A stretch of DNA of 64,000 bases. Origin: Ochrobactrum sp. RH2CCR150. GTDB lineage: Bacteria; Pseudomonadota; Alphaproteobacteria; Rhizobiales; Rhizobiaceae. Below the pieces are notes generated by a model, which saw nothing but the letters and a program-made list of their open reading frames with translations, was not told where the DNA came from and did not search any database. Shown one piece after another: positions 31,257-40,540 of this stretch (its first letter is position 1; every line of letters begins with the position of its first letter). Both the position numbers and the translations under genes were made by a program. The stretch is taken from contig JACGXE010000001.1 in assembly GCA_014138095.1 (NCBI GenBank), positions 496,001 through 560,000 on the forward strand, given 5' to 3'.

Positions 31257-32150
31257 TTATCCTCTTTCGTCGAGGGCGAGTGCATCGCGGCGGATTTCAT
31301 AGAGCATGACACCCGTGGCGATTGCCAGATTGAGCGAATCTGCGCGGCCTGCCTGCGGAATGCGCGCAAGCTTGTCGCAAGCATTGGCGAGGTTGTCCGG
31401 CAGGCCCTGCTGCTCATTGCCCATCATCAGCACAACCGGCTTGTTGGCATAGGGAATGGTGCGATAATCGACAGCGCCCTTCAGATGCGTGCCGACGATC
31501 AATCCCGAAAAACCCTTGCGCCAGTTGAGGAAATCCCCTTCCGTCGCCTTGTAGAGCGGCACGGAAAAGACGGAGCCCATGGTGGCGCGCACGGTTTCGA
31601 GCGAATAGGGGTCGGTGGTATCGCCGATCAGGATAACGCCCTTCGCACCGACTGCATCGGCGGTGCGGATGACAGTGCCAAGATTGCCCGGATCGCGCAC
31701 GCGGTCGAGCGCGATATAGACGTCGTTATGCTTCGGCTTGAGGCTTGCCAGCGGTTGATACTGTTGCTCGAAAACGCCAACTACCACCTGCGGATTGTCG
31801 CGGCGGGTGATCGCGGAAATCACCTTTTCGGTCACTTCCAGCACCAGTCCGCCCTTGGCGAAGGTGCGGGCGGCAACCTGCTCGACCATTTTGTTGCCCT
31901 TGCCGGATTTGGCGAAAACCAGCGTCTTGATGCGCCAGTCCTGCTCCAGCGCGTCGATGACGAGCTTCAGCCCTTCGGCCAGAAACACGCCTTGCTGGTC
32001 ACGGAATTTCTTCAATGCCAGCGAGCGCAGATCCTTGACGATCGGATTGGTCAGGCTGGTGACTTCCTTCACCTGACCGACTTTCGAATGTCCCGATGAA
32101 TGATCACCGCGTGAACCGCTGTTTCTGGAAAAATCGTCGTTACGGCTCAT
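31257..32150 (-). CDS. TrmH/SpoU family RNA 2'-O-ribose methyltransferase
   Basis: A 297-residue SPOUT methyltransferase with an N-terminal substrate-binding domain ([19 protein letters not shown]) and the knotted SAM domain: [20 protein letters not shown] (motif 1), [13 protein letters not shown] (motif 2) and [13 protein letters not shown] (motif 3). The N-terminal 30 residues are basic and serine/glycine-rich. It overlaps the upstream methyltransferase gene by four bases (ATGA). The exact rRNA or tRNA target cannot be read from the sequence. Confidence 0.9.
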   Translation of the reverse strand: MSRNDDFSRNSGSRGDHSSGHSKVGQVKEVTSLTNPIVKDLRSLALKKFRDQQGVFLAEGLKLVIDALEQDWRIKTLVFAKSGKGNKMVEQVAARTFAKGGLVLEVTEKVISAITRRDNPQVVVGVFEQQYQPLASLKPKHNDVYIALDRVRDPGNLGTVIRTADAVGAKGVILIGDTTDPYSLETVRATMGSVFSVPLYKATEGDFLNWRKGFSGLIVGTHLKGAVDYRTIPYANKPVVLMMGNEQQGLPDNLANACDKLARIPQAGRADSLNLAIATGVMLYEIRRDALALDERG

Positions 32151-33295
32151 TTGGCTACCCAGCGGCTGAACATGGATGTTGAAAGCGCGCGCCCTGCCGA
32201 ACGCTCACGCAGGATAAGTTCGCCCGATTCGACTGTGCCGCCAAGGCCGGTGAACCGGTCGCGCATCAGTTCGTGAATGGCGAAGAAGGATGCGCGGATC
32301 GAATAGGCGGTCAGGATCACGGCCAGCGGCTTCTGTGTCAGGATCGAGCGGCACGTATCGACCATGGCGGGCAGATGCTCGAACAACTGCCAGACTTCGC
32401 CGCTCGGTCCGCGCCCGTAAGCGGGCGGGTCGAGCAGGATGATATCGTAGAAACTGCCGCGGCGTTCTTCGCGCGCCACAAATTTCATGGCGTCTTCGCA
32501 AATCCAGCGGATCGGTTTGTCCGACAGCCCTGCCATTTCCTGATTTTCGCGCGCCCAGATAATGGCCTTCTTGGAGGCGTCGACATGGGTTACTTCCGCG
32601 CCCGCGCGGGCCGCAACCAGCGAGGCAACGCCCGTATAGCCGAACAGGTTCAGCACCTTGACGCTGCGCCCGGATTTTACGCCGTCGCGGATGAGGCCAT
32701 CCATGTAAGACCAGTGCGCCGCCTGTTCGGGAAACACGCCGACATGGCGGAACGAGGTGAAGCGACCGTGGAAGGAGATGCCGTCATGCTGCATCGGCCA
32801 TGTTTCACCGAGCGGCACTTTCGGGAAGGCCCAGCGTCCGATGCCCTCTTCATCCGTATTGCCGGTGAAGACCGCATCGGCCTGATCCCATTCCTTTTGC
32901 GGCAGGCTGGGCAGCCAGATTGCCTGACCTTCCGGACGAACGATGCGGTAAGGTCCGTATTGCTCAAGCTTCAGCCCGTTGCCGCTGTCGAGCAGCGCAT
33001 AATCGGCGGATGGTTCGGTTTCGAGGATGACCGGCAATTTTTCGCCCGGGCGAGGGCCGGTATAGGGCTTGATTTCGCGCAGCGGGGCGACAATCCGTTC
33101 GCGTTCTTCGGTGGCTACCGGCTTGGGTGCGGCCTTGGCAAATTGCGGGCGCGGCTTCTTGAAGGCCGAACCTTTACCCGGATTGGCAGAATCGAACTTG
33201 TTTTCATGACGCGGCGCATCATGCTTCGCGCGGTCGAAACCGCGATCCTGTTTGCCGCCCGACGGCTTTTTGCCTTTTCCCTTTGGCGCTTTCAC
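32147..33295 (-). CDS. class I SAM-dependent rRNA methyltransferase (RlmI-like)
   Basis: A protein of about 382 residues. The first 60 residues are low-complexity, rich in Lys, Pro and Gly, and probably disordered. The Rossmann methyltransferase domain follows with VLNLFGYTGVASLVAARAGA (SAM site), VDASKKAIIWARENQ and the DPPAYGRGP catalytic motif of m5C or m2G rRNA enzymes. GTG 33295 is preferred because GGAG precedes it by 6 bases; the TTG at 33307 would place that GGAG inside the coding sequence. The target base is unknown. Confidence 0.86.
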   Translation of the reverse strand: MKAPKGKGKKPSGGKQDRGFDRAKHDAPRHENKFDSANPGKGSAFKKPRPQFAKAAPKPVATEERERIVAPLREIKPYTGPRPGEKLPVILETEPSADYALLDSGNGLKLEQYGPYRIVRPEGQAIWLPSLPQKEWDQADAVFTGNTDEEGIGRWAFPKVPLGETWPMQHDGISFHGRFTSFRHVGVFPEQAAHWSYMDGLIRDGVKSGRSVKVLNLFGYTGVASLVAARAGAEVTHVDASKKAIIWARENQEMAGLSDKPIRWICEDAMKFVAREERRGSFYDIILLDPPAYGRGPSGEVWQLFEHLPAMVDTCRSILTQKPLAVILTAYSIRASFFAIHELMRDRFTGLGGTVESGELILRERSAGRALSTSMFSRWVAK

Positions 33296-33400
33296 CCGAA
33301 ACTCCAATTACGATGATCGGGGTCTAGGTAGGATAAACAAGGCCGGTGTGGAAGGGGGAAACGACGTTCTTTCGCGCGCGCAGGCCTTTTCGGGGCCGGA

Positions 33401-33424
33401 AAACCCGGAAGTTTCGCTTCCGGG
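33401..33424 (-). terminator. terminator after lapA
   Basis: CCCGGAAG pairs with CTTCCGGG around a 5-base loop; on the minus strand TTTTCC follows. It closes the sppA-ihfB-lapA unit. Confidence 0.8.
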
Positions 33425-33443
33425 CTTGCGAAGAGGGGGCGTT

Positions 33444-33767
33444 TCAGGAGTTCGCGACCGATGTGTTGCGCCTTTCGGCGGCTTCGGCGCGTTCGAGAAG
33501 ACGGGTCGCTTCCAGCTTGCGATCACGCGCTCTGCGGCGATGCTTGCCCTGCGTTAGCCAGGTGACCAGCGAGCCGATCACCACGCCGACCAACAACGCG
33601 CCAAACAGCCAAATGAACAGCGGCGCGCTGTAGGACAGTGCCGGATTGCCCGGATTGAACGGATCGACCGTCATAATCGTGGTGGCACGATTGGCAACCG
33701 ACAGCGCGATCAGAATGACCGCAAGCGGGACCAGAATGACGATTGCGACGATACGTTTTGCCAGCAT
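33444..33767 (-). CDS. LapA (DUF1049) family membrane protein
   Basis: A 107-residue inner-membrane protein of the LapA/YciS type, which in E. coli takes part in LPS assembly control with LapB. Two transmembrane segments (about residues 5-25 and 48-70) flank a short periplasmic loop, and a basic helical tail (KHRRRARDRKLEATRLLERAE) is cytoplasmic. It starts 9 bases after ihfB. The IHF-beta plus LapA pairing is widely conserved. Confidence 0.88.
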   Translation of the reverse strand: MLAKRIVAIVILVPLAVILIALSVANRATTIMTVDPFNPGNPALSYSAPLFIWLFGALLVGVVIGSLVTWLTQGKHRRRARDRKLEATRLLERAEAAERRNTSVANS

Positions 33768-33776
33768 GATCTTCTA

Positions 33777-34061
33777 TCAGACAGCGCCGTTGAGACGGTC
33801 ACGCAGTTCCTTACCGGTTTTGAAGAAGGGAACCCACTTTTCTTCCACGTCCACCGTTTCGCCGGTGCGCGGGTTGCGGCCGCTGCGGGCCGGGCGGTTC
33901 TTGACGGAAAAAGCGCCAAAGCCACGCAGCTCGACGCGGTTACCGTCCGCGAGAGCATTGGTGATCTCGTCGAAAACCGCGCCGACGATGTTTTCGACAT
34001 CGCGCTGGAAGAGATGCGGATTGCGGCTGGCGATAATCTGAACGAGTTCCGATTTGATCAC
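33777..34061 (-). CDS. ihfB: integration host factor beta subunit
   Basis: A 94-residue HU-family DNA-bending protein. The N-terminal dimerisation helices ([18 protein letters not shown]) and the beta-arm with [20 protein letters not shown], including the conserved intercalating proline, are intact. IHF assists sigma-54 promoters, relevant to the rpoN locus nearby. sppA lies 73 bases upstream and lapA directly downstream. Confidence 0.95.
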   Translation of the reverse strand: MIKSELVQIIASRNPHLFQRDVENIVGAVFDEITNALADGNRVELRGFGAFSVKNRPARSGRNPRTGETVDVEEKWVPFFKTGKELRDRLNGAV

Positions 34062-34134
34062 GGCTTTAAACCCCTGTTTCCTGTTTTTGTACTGTCAGGC
34101 CTGACGCCAGACACGTTAGGTCGCTGAATTTACG

Positions 34135-35115
34135 TCAGTTTACGTCTGGCTTTCCGTCAACGTGCCAAACCGAGAGAAGTCCGTCAAGAAAGATGCGATC
34201 CTTTGCTATCTCCTTGAGCATACTATCGGCTTCCTGCGGCACGCCAATCAGCCGCGCACCGGCATGAATGAGGAGATCGCGCAGCGAAAATCCTGTTTCA
34301 TTGTTGACCGGCTTCCATTCAAGGCGCGGCAATTTCGTCGAAACACCCTTGGTGCCGAGCCAGGCAACAGCTTCGTCTTCGCCACCAAGCCCGTCGATGA
34401 GTTTGTTTTGCAGCGCCTGACGGCCTGTGAACACCGCGCCATTGGCCAATGCGAGCGCCTGTTCATGCGTAAACGAGCGGCGCTTTTCCACAATGTCCAC
34501 GAACCATGCATAGGAATCCATGATCATGTTGCGGATCATGCCCTTCGCTTCTTCGCTGGCCGGGCTGAAATAATTTGGTTCCGCCTTCAGCGGCGCGGAT
34601 GTGATGGTTTCGACCTTTACGCCGATCGTATCGAGAAGCTTCGAAAGGTCGGGATACTGGAACAGCACGCCGATGGAGCCGACGATGGAGGTCTGCCGCG
34701 CCACAATATGGTCGGAAGCGCTGGCGATCATATAACCGGCAGACGCCGCCAGCGTGCCGACCTGGGTGACGACCGGCTTTTTCTCGGCGATCTTGCGGAC
34801 GGCTTCGTAGATCGCTTCACCGCCGACAGTGGTACCGCCGGGCGAATCGAGAACCAGAATCACCCCCTTGACCGCATCGTTCTTGGCGATCCTGTCGAGG
34901 CGTTTCAAAAGCTCTTCATTTTCGAAGATGGTGCCTTCGATACGCACCTTGGCGATATGCGGCTGGCTGAAATTCGTGCCGCGCATCGACCATGAGGCGA
35001 ACCCGACGACGAGAAGGACGAGCAGAAGCAGAAATGCCACGCGCCAGACGGTCAGCTTGCGGCGCAGCTTTCGTCTTTCGATTATTGCTTCGGCGTCCTG
35101 AGCCATTCTGTCCAT
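34135..35115 (-). CDS. sppA: signal peptide peptidase SppA
   Basis: Membrane-bound serine protease of family S49 that degrades cleaved signal peptides. The 326-residue protein has one N-terminal transmembrane anchor (residues 24-44). The nucleophile serine lies in TLAASAGYMIAS and the general-base lysine in SAPLKAEPN, giving the Ser/Lys dyad of the short, single-domain form. LDSPGGTTVGGEAIYEA is the conserved oxyanion region. Confidence 0.93.
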   Translation of the reverse strand: MDRMAQDAEAIIERRKLRRKLTVWRVAFLLLLVLLVVGFASWSMRGTNFSQPHIAKVRIEGTIFENEELLKRLDRIAKNDAVKGVILVLDSPGGTTVGGEAIYEAVRKIAEKKPVVTQVGTLAASAGYMIASASDHIVARQTSIVGSIGVLFQYPDLSKLLDTIGVKVETITSAPLKAEPNYFSPASEEAKGMIRNMIMDSYAWFVDIVEKRRSFTHEQALALANGAVFTGRQALQNKLIDGLGGEDEAVAWLGTKGVSTKLPRLEWKPVNNETGFSLRDLLIHAGARLIGVPQEADSMLKEIAKDRIFLDGLLSVWHVDGKPDVN

Positions 35116-35631
35116 CCATTCGTCTTTAGAAATGCGACCAGCCTCAACGGGTGGTCATAAAAATCCATGTTGATCTTTGTGCCCCCAATTAAGTCAGGCG
35201 GCAAGACGCTTCAATTACGCTTTTCAAAGAGATAGTGCTGCACAACTGCATTGTCATGACATTCATATGCGAGATTCTGTCTTTGACCAGAAACAAGGCG
35301 TTCAAGCGCAAGTTACGAGCGCTCATGATGCGCTGTAATGCAGGGCCATTTTGTGGTATCAAAGAGTTGATTAGCATTCTACTTATTTAGTGTGGGTGCT
35401 GATTGCGATGATTTATCAATGAGATAGCAGGGCTTGTCTATGTTTTTTGGACAGGTGCGATGTTTTGCGCCGCCATCATGCTATTGAGCATCCGGGCAAA
35501 TTATCCCAAATAAACCATATTGAAGTGAAAGAGCGCTTATTGATTGTAGGTAATGAACCTCTACATCGAGTGCATCTGATCTTTGACTGGAAATTCTTGA
35601 ATTGACTACAGTGGATTATCTGAAGGACATC
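35116..35631. other. gene-free divergent region between sppA and lptC
   Basis: This 516-base space is more AT-rich than its surroundings and must hold the promoters of both divergent units. Short minus-strand frames (for example 35189-35377) lack Shine-Dalgarno sequences and family features. Apart from AAGGA before the lptC ATG, I see no repeat, terminator or regulatory motif that I can name. Confidence 0.6.
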
Positions 35632-36345
35632 ATGACGACCGACACCACAAACAGCCCTGTTGCGCAAACCGCAGCCCCTGCCGGGCGCGGTAAGGGCGGC
35701 GTGCGTTTTGGTGCGTCCCAGAAGTCCGATTCACTTTTTCATGCCGCGCAGCGCCATTCGATCCGCGTTCGGGTGCTGAAAACCGCTCTGCCGGTTGCAG
35801 CCGTCGCGCTTGCGGCCGTGTTTTCCTGGTACACGTTTCTTGCAACGCCCGCCACGCCGATCAAGGTGGAGATGAATAATGGCGGCGAAAACGGCAAGCT
35901 CGTCATGTCGAGCCCGCACCTCAATGGCTATAACAAAGACAACAAACCCTATTCGATGACCGCTTCCAAGGCGACGCAGGAAGCCAATAACAGCGGCGTC
36001 ATCACGCTCGAAGGTATTCAGGCCGAATTGCCGGTGGGCGACCGCGGCGTGGCCAAGGTCGAGGCGGCATCGGGCATTTACGACAATGCGAATGGTCGTT
36101 TGCAACTTGATAAGGACTTTGTCGTAACCACGAATGAAGGTTTGCGTGCTGTGATGCACTCGGCAGATGTCAATCTGAAGAGCGGACAGATCACAACCGA
36201 CAAACCGGTCGATATTCGCAGCGGAAATACGCATATTCTGGCCGACAGCATGCAGGTCAAGGACAATGGCAAGGTTCTGATTTTTGAGAACCGCGTTCAG
36301 ATGACCGTTGACGGCAGCGTGGTTTCGGGAAACAAGACGCCCTGA
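35632..36345 (+). CDS. lptC: LPS export protein LptC
   Basis: Bitopic inner-membrane protein that hands LPS from LptBFG to periplasmic LptA. It has 237 residues: a glycine-rich cytoplasmic start, one transmembrane helix (about residues 55-75, LPVAAVALAAVFSWYTFLA) and a periplasmic beta-jellyroll (GYNKDNKPYSMTASKA). ATG 35632 with AAGGA 5 bases upstream is preferred over the in-frame TTG 35602. It heads the lptC-lptA-lptB series. Confidence 0.9.
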   Translation: MTTDTTNSPVAQTAAPAGRGKGGVRFGASQKSDSLFHAAQRHSIRVRVLKTALPVAAVALAAVFSWYTFLATPATPIKVEMNNGGENGKLVMSSPHLNGYNKDNKPYSMTASKATQEANNSGVITLEGIQAELPVGDRGVAKVEAASGIYDNANGRLQLDKDFVVTTNEGLRAVMHSADVNLKSGQITTDKPVDIRSGNTHILADSMQVKDNGKVLIFENRVQMTVDGSVVSGNKTP

Positions 36346-36525
36346 CCGGGTGCTCGATAACGGCATATCAAGCGTTCAACCGTATTTTTTGGGATGGCGC
36401 GGATTTGTTTTTTGTACGCATTTTGCGAAGCCTAATGTTCCCATTTGGCGGCAAAGTGCTTAATGTTGCATCTGGACGCAGGCCACTCAAAGCTTAGACG
36501 CCTGCATTCGGGGGACTGAAGATTT

Positions 36526-37188
36526 ATGGAACGTGAGACGGGCAAGATGATCAAGGGCACTATGGCTCGCACAATGCGGGCAGGATTCGCAGTTCTGGCG
36601 CTTGGCATCGTTGCCGCTCCTTTTGCCGCTTCGGCGCAGGACGCTGCAAGCGGCGGCGCAGTGAACGGGCTCAAGCTTTCCAACAGCAAGGCTCCGGTCA
36701 AGATCGACGCCGACAAGCTGGAAATGCGCGACAAGGAAGGCGTTGCGGTCTTCACCGGCAATGTTTCCGTTGCGCAGGGCGATGCACTGTTGAAGGCAGG
36801 CCTGATGACTGTCTATTACAACAAGGCTGCCAAAGACGGCGATGCCCCGAAGGAACCGGCAAGCGCCGGTGTCGGTGGCCTTGATTCGTCGAGCATCGAT
36901 CACATCGATATTTCAGGCAAGGTTTACCTGAAGTCTGGCACGCAGGTCGCAACCGGCGATACCGGCCGCTACGACGCGAAGAATCAGATCATGATTCTCG
37001 AGGGTTCGAAGGTCGTTCTGACCGACGGCGACAATGTCGTCACCGGCTGCAAGCTGACGGCGCATCTCGACACTGGCCGCGCCAATGTCGAAAGCTGCAA
37101 GAGCGGCGCGAACAGCAAGGGTCGCGTGTCGATCATCATGGCGCCGAAGGATCAACAGCAGGGCGGTGCCGCGCCCAAGCAGAACTGA
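36526..37188 (+). CDS. lptA: LPS transport periplasmic protein LptA
   Basis: Periplasmic bridge protein for LPS transport. The 220-residue precursor has a signal peptide (MRAGFAVLALGIVAAPFAAS then AQD) and the OstA beta-jellyroll repeats PVKIDADKLEMRDKEGVAVF and GDTGRYDAKNQIMILEGSKV. ATG 36526 is used; a later ATG at 36547 (MIKGTMART) is also possible and would shorten the N-region. It sits between lptC (180 bases upstream) and lptB (14 bases downstream). Confidence 0.9.
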   Translation: MERETGKMIKGTMARTMRAGFAVLALGIVAAPFAASAQDAASGGAVNGLKLSNSKAPVKIDADKLEMRDKEGVAVFTGNVSVAQGDALLKAGLMTVYYNKAAKDGDAPKEPASAGVGGLDSSSIDHIDISGKVYLKSGTQVATGDTGRYDAKNQIMILEGSKVVLTDGDNVVTGCKLTAHLDTGRANVESCKSGANSKGRVSIIMAPKDQQQGGAAPKQN

Positions 37189-37202
37189 CCGAGGCGTCAC
37201 GC

Positions 37203-38042
37203 GTGGGATTGTTCTGGAACAAGAAGTCCGGTGAACCGCAGGCGGTTGCCGAGAGTGTCGACTCTTCGGGCGATGCGCATGGCGTCATGCCAGCACAGCC
37301 GGGCAAGACAGCGCGCCTGAAGGGCACGCTGGTCGCGCGCGGTCTCTGCAAGAGCTATCGTGGTCGCCAGGTCGTCAATGGTGTTTCGTTCGGCGTGCGC
37401 GCCGGTGAGGCGGTTGGCATCCTCGGGCCCAATGGCGCCGGCAAGACAACCTGTTTCTACATGGTGACGGGTCTTGTTCCAGCCGATGCCGGTTCCATCG
37501 AGATTGACGGTTTCGACGTCACATCCATGCCGATGTATCGTCGTTCGCGTCTCGGCATTGGCTATCTGCCGCAGGAAGCGTCCATTTTCCGTGGCCTTTC
37601 GGTCGAGAACAATATCAAGGCTGTGCTTGAAGTGGTCGAAAAGGACCGCAAGAAGCGCGCTTCCGAACTCGACGCACTGCTGGAAGAATTCCATATCGCG
37701 CATCTGCGCAAAGCACCTGCCATTTCGCTTTCGGGTGGTGAGCGTCGTCGTCTGGAAATCGCACGCGCGCTTGCTTCGCGCCCGAACTTCATGCTGCTCG
37801 ATGAGCCCTTCGCGGGTGTCGATCCCATCGCGGTTTCGGATATTCAGCAACTCGTGCGCCATCTGACCAGTCGGGGTATCGGTGTTTTGATCACCGACCA
37901 CAATGTGCGTGAAACGCTCGGTCTGATCGACCGCGCCTATATTATCCACGCCGGTCAGGTGCTGACCCATGGCCGTCCGGCCGAGATCGTCGCCAATCCG
38001 GACGTGCGCCGCCTCTATCTCGGCGATCAGTTCACGCTCTGA
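37203..38042 (+). CDS. lptB: LPS export ABC transporter ATP-binding protein LptB
   Basis: ATPase driving LPS extraction from the inner membrane with LptF and LptG. The 279-residue protein has Walker A GPNGAGKTTCFYM, Q-loop LPQEASIFRG, signature LSGGERRRLEI, Walker B FMLLDEPFAGVDP and the H-loop ITDHNVRETL. The first 40 residues are an extension beyond the E. coli length, rich in charged and small residues. GTG 37203 is the start, with GAGG 10 bases upstream. Confidence 0.95.
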   Translation: MGLFWNKKSGEPQAVAESVDSSGDAHGVMPAQPGKTARLKGTLVARGLCKSYRGRQVVNGVSFGVRAGEAVGILGPNGAGKTTCFYMVTGLVPADAGSIEIDGFDVTSMPMYRRSRLGIGYLPQEASIFRGLSVENNIKAVLEVVEKDRKKRASELDALLEEFHIAHLRKAPAISLSGGERRRLEIARALASRPNFMLLDEPFAGVDPIAVSDIQQLVRHLTSRGIGVLITDHNVRETLGLIDRAYIIHAGQVLTHGRPAEIVANPDVRRLYLGDQFTL

Positions 38043-38067
38043 TTATTCCTGACTGAAAAATCCATTT

Positions 38068-38096
38068 GACCCGCAAGCTTCGGCTTTCGGGTCTAT
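38068..38096 (+). terminator. possible terminator between lptB and rpoN
   Basis: GACCCGCAAG and CTTTCGGGTC form a stem around CTTCGG, followed by TATTT. If active, rpoN needs its own promoter in the 210 bases that follow. Confidence 0.5.
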
Positions 38097-38303
38097 TTGA
38101 GCTGGCTAACATAAAAGTCGCTCCAAAAAATGCATCAATCTTGCGACTATTTTCCGCTTTTGTCCCAAAACTGCACATTCTGAATTGACAAGCAAGGATC
38201 ATACCAGTTTTGATCGGGAGGAAACTCCGGTCAGAAAGACCGGGTGAAATAGCGGCTCAGGGTTTTGGTCGACCGGTCGTTCGCAGGGGGAATAACGCGT
38301 CGT

Positions 38304-39881
38304 ATGGCTCTGTCGCCCAAGCTAGATTTCCGTCAGTCACAATCGCTGGTGATGACACCCCAGCTGATGCAGTCGATAAAACTGCTGCAGATGACGCATC
38401 TTGAGCTTGAGCATTTTCTCGATCTAGAAATTGAAAAGAATCCGCTGCTGGACAGAATAGAGGCAGCGAATGATGATTTCGCAGGCGCTGACGCTGCATC
38501 TGACGATGAGCGCTCTTCCGCAAGCAGCGATCTGACGGATGACCGCCAGTCGGATGAGGATGGTCCCTTTGATGAGGGGCAAGCCGACTGGTTCAAGACC
38601 GATGCGCCGGACGCCGCTGAAAATCTCTCCACCACTTTTGACAGTTCACTGGAAAACATTTTTCCCGACGATCCGGGCCGTTATGACGAGATCAATCCAG
38701 ACCTCGCCGCCCAGTGGAAATCGTCGACGCTCGATGCCTATAGCAGCGGTAGCGGCGGCGGGTACGATCTCGATCAGGTGACGGCCAGCCGGATCTCGCT
38801 GGCTGACTTTGTGGGTGAGCAGATTGCCCTGACCTTCTCGCAAACCTCCGACCGTTTCATCGCCATGGCTCTGGCCGATGCACTGGATGAGAGCGGCTAT
38901 CTGCGCGTTGATACTGTTGGGCTGGCGCAAAATCTGGGCGTCGAGACCGTAGAGGTGGAGCGCGTTCTGGCTGTGATGCAAAGCTTTGATCCGCCTGGCA
39001 TTTTTGCACGCGACCTGCGCGAATGCCTGGCGATCCAGTTGCGCCTGAAGGACCGTTTCGATCCGGCCATGGCAGCGCTGGTCGATAATCTCGACCTCCT
39101 GGCGCGGCGCGATTTCGCCACGCTGAAAAAGCTCTGTGGTGTCGATCAGGCCGACATTCTCGACATGCTGTCCGAGATCCGCACGCTGGATCCGAAGCCG
39201 GGTGCCTTATTCGAAGTTGCGGTGGCCGACGCCATCGTGCCCGATGCGGTCGTCACGCCCTCGCGTGATGGTGGCTGGGCCATCGAGCTTAATCCGGCGG
39301 CCATGCCGAGGCTGATCGTCAACAATGAATATTATGCCGAGGTAAGCGCTTCGGTGAAGGCTGAGGAAAAGACATTTCTGGCCGATTGCATGCAGACGGC
39401 GAGCTGGCTGGTGCGCAGCCTCGATCAGCGCGCGCGAACGATTTTAAAGGTGACGCAGGAAATCGTGCGCCAGCAGGACGGCTTTCTGCGCCATGGCGTC
39501 ACCCACCTGAAGCCCTTGAACCTGCGCATGGTGGCCGATGCGGTGGGCATGCATGAATCCACCATCAGCCGCGTGACCGCCAACAAGTTCATGGAAACGC
39601 CACGCGGCGTGTTTGAACTGCGCTATTTCTTCACCGCTTCAATCGCCTCGTCGGAGGGCGGTGACGCCCATTCTTCCGAAAGTGTTCGGCATCGTATTCG
39701 CCAGATGATCGAGGCTGAAAAGCCAGATGATGTCCTGTCTGACGATGCAATTGTTGATGCATTGAAGAAAGACGGTGTGGATATTGCGCGAAGAACTGTC
39801 GCAAAATATCGGGAATCGATGAATATTGCTTCATCGGTTCAGCGCAGGCGCGAGAAGAAAGCCAAGCTTTCTGTCTCTTGA
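38304..39881 (+). CDS. rpoN: RNA polymerase sigma-54 factor
   Basis: Sigma factor for nitrogen and other activator-dependent genes. The 525-residue protein begins MALSPKLDFRQSQSLVMTPQ (glutamine-rich region I), has an acidic region II (residues about 60-130), the core-binding region III, a helix-turn-helix (MHESTISRVTANKFMETPRG) and the RpoN box ARRTVAKYRESM. ATG 38304 matches the family start and has GGGGGA upstream; the frame from TTG 38265 adds unconserved residues. The locus rpoN-hpf-ptsN is the classical order. Confidence 0.96.
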   Translation: MALSPKLDFRQSQSLVMTPQLMQSIKLLQMTHLELEHFLDLEIEKNPLLDRIEAANDDFAGADAASDDERSSASSDLTDDRQSDEDGPFDEGQADWFKTDAPDAAENLSTTFDSSLENIFPDDPGRYDEINPDLAAQWKSSTLDAYSSGSGGGYDLDQVTASRISLADFVGEQIALTFSQTSDRFIAMALADALDESGYLRVDTVGLAQNLGVETVEVERVLAVMQSFDPPGIFARDLRECLAIQLRLKDRFDPAMAALVDNLDLLARRDFATLKKLCGVDQADILDMLSEIRTLDPKPGALFEVAVADAIVPDAVVTPSRDGGWAIELNPAAMPRLIVNNEYYAEVSASVKAEEKTFLADCMQTASWLVRSLDQRARTILKVTQEIVRQQDGFLRHGVTHLKPLNLRMVADAVGMHESTISRVTANKFMETPRGVFELRYFFTASIASSEGGDAHSSESVRHRIRQMIEAEKPDDVLSDDAIVDALKKDGVDIARRTVAKYRESMNIASSVQRRREKKAKLSVS

Positions 39882-40123
39882 TAAGCGCATCCCGGAACGC
39901 GAAGCATTTTCCGGACGAGATGTGTGTCAAAACAACTGTTTAAACCACCGGTTACCCGGTGGTCAGGAATAGACGATTGTACCTCCAGAGCGATTTTTGA
40001 CCGGTTCAAACCCAAAAGAATGCTCTGAAATTTTGAACTTGAAGCACTGTTCGATCAGAAAAAATCGATCATGATCGGGAGAACCGGCAGCGCTTCGGGT
40101 TGGCCAACTGGCAGGAGGACCAA

Positions 40124-40294
40124 TTGACAAGCGACGTTTCAATCAATAGAAGCCCGGCTCGCGCTGCAGCGCTTGCCCGAAAAAGCTGGATTAGTCCGGT
40201 TTTGCGGGCTTTTGCGAATGTGGCACAAAATATGCATCGGCTTTTTCTGAAAGAGTTAGCGGATGTCCGAATGCTTAAAGGAAAGGCAGTTTAG
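40124..40294 (+). CDS. possible small protein, unknown function
   Basis: A 56-codon frame starting at TTG, with a strong GGAGG five bases upstream. The product (MTSDVSINRSPARAAALARK, then a helical segment with FANVAQNMHRLFLKELADV) is basic, without a signal peptide or membrane segment. I do not recognise it. The sigma-54 type promoter for hpf lies inside the frame, which argues against a conserved protein. It could instead be part of an untranslated region. Confidence 0.22.
   Translation: MTSDVSINRSPARAAALARKSWISPVLRAFANVAQNMHRLFLKELADVRMLKGKAV
40221..40236 (+). promoter_or_regulatory. sigma-54 (-24/-12) promoter upstream of hpf-ptsN
   Basis: TGGCACAAAATATGCA carries the -24 TGGCAC and the -12 TGCA elements with exactly 10 bases between the invariant GG and GC. 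It is about 305 bases upstream of the hpf start, directly after rpoN. Confidence 0.65.
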
Positions 40295-40540
40295 CAGAAA
40301 GGGCAACGATCACGCGTTTGGGGCGTTGCATAAGACAAGGAATGTTCAAGGTGCCGTTTGACCGGTTTTTGATCGGAAAAGCGTGGATTTTGAAGGTGTT
40401 TCAAGGCTCTGACCGGCAAACCGGATCAAGTCTGAAAAACCCGTAGGATGAATGCCATCTTTGATGACGGTTCGCTTTGCGCTTCGCTTGCCTTGTGATT
40501 AGACTAAGCCCTGTGGTGTAACGCAAATGAGGTGTGCCAA

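Larger units (their letters stand above)
39882..40540. other. long rpoN-hpf intergenic region
   Basis: This 659-base region holds, in order: a repeat fragment (GCATTTTCCGG near 39904), an 8-base-pair hairpin (ACCACCGG/CCGGTGGT at 39944-39963), several copies of GACCGG(T)TT-type words (39999, 40358, 40411), a possible 56-codon reading frame (40124-40294) and a sigma-54 type promoter (40221-40236). Confidence 0.6.

Noticed and set aside
35189..35377. 62-residue minus-strand frame upstream of lptC
   Set aside because: No ribosome-binding site, no family features, and it sits in the divergent promoter region.
40005..40015. GGTTCAAACCC as a possible tRNA T-arm
   Set aside because: No acceptor stem, anticodon arm or CCA end can be formed around it.
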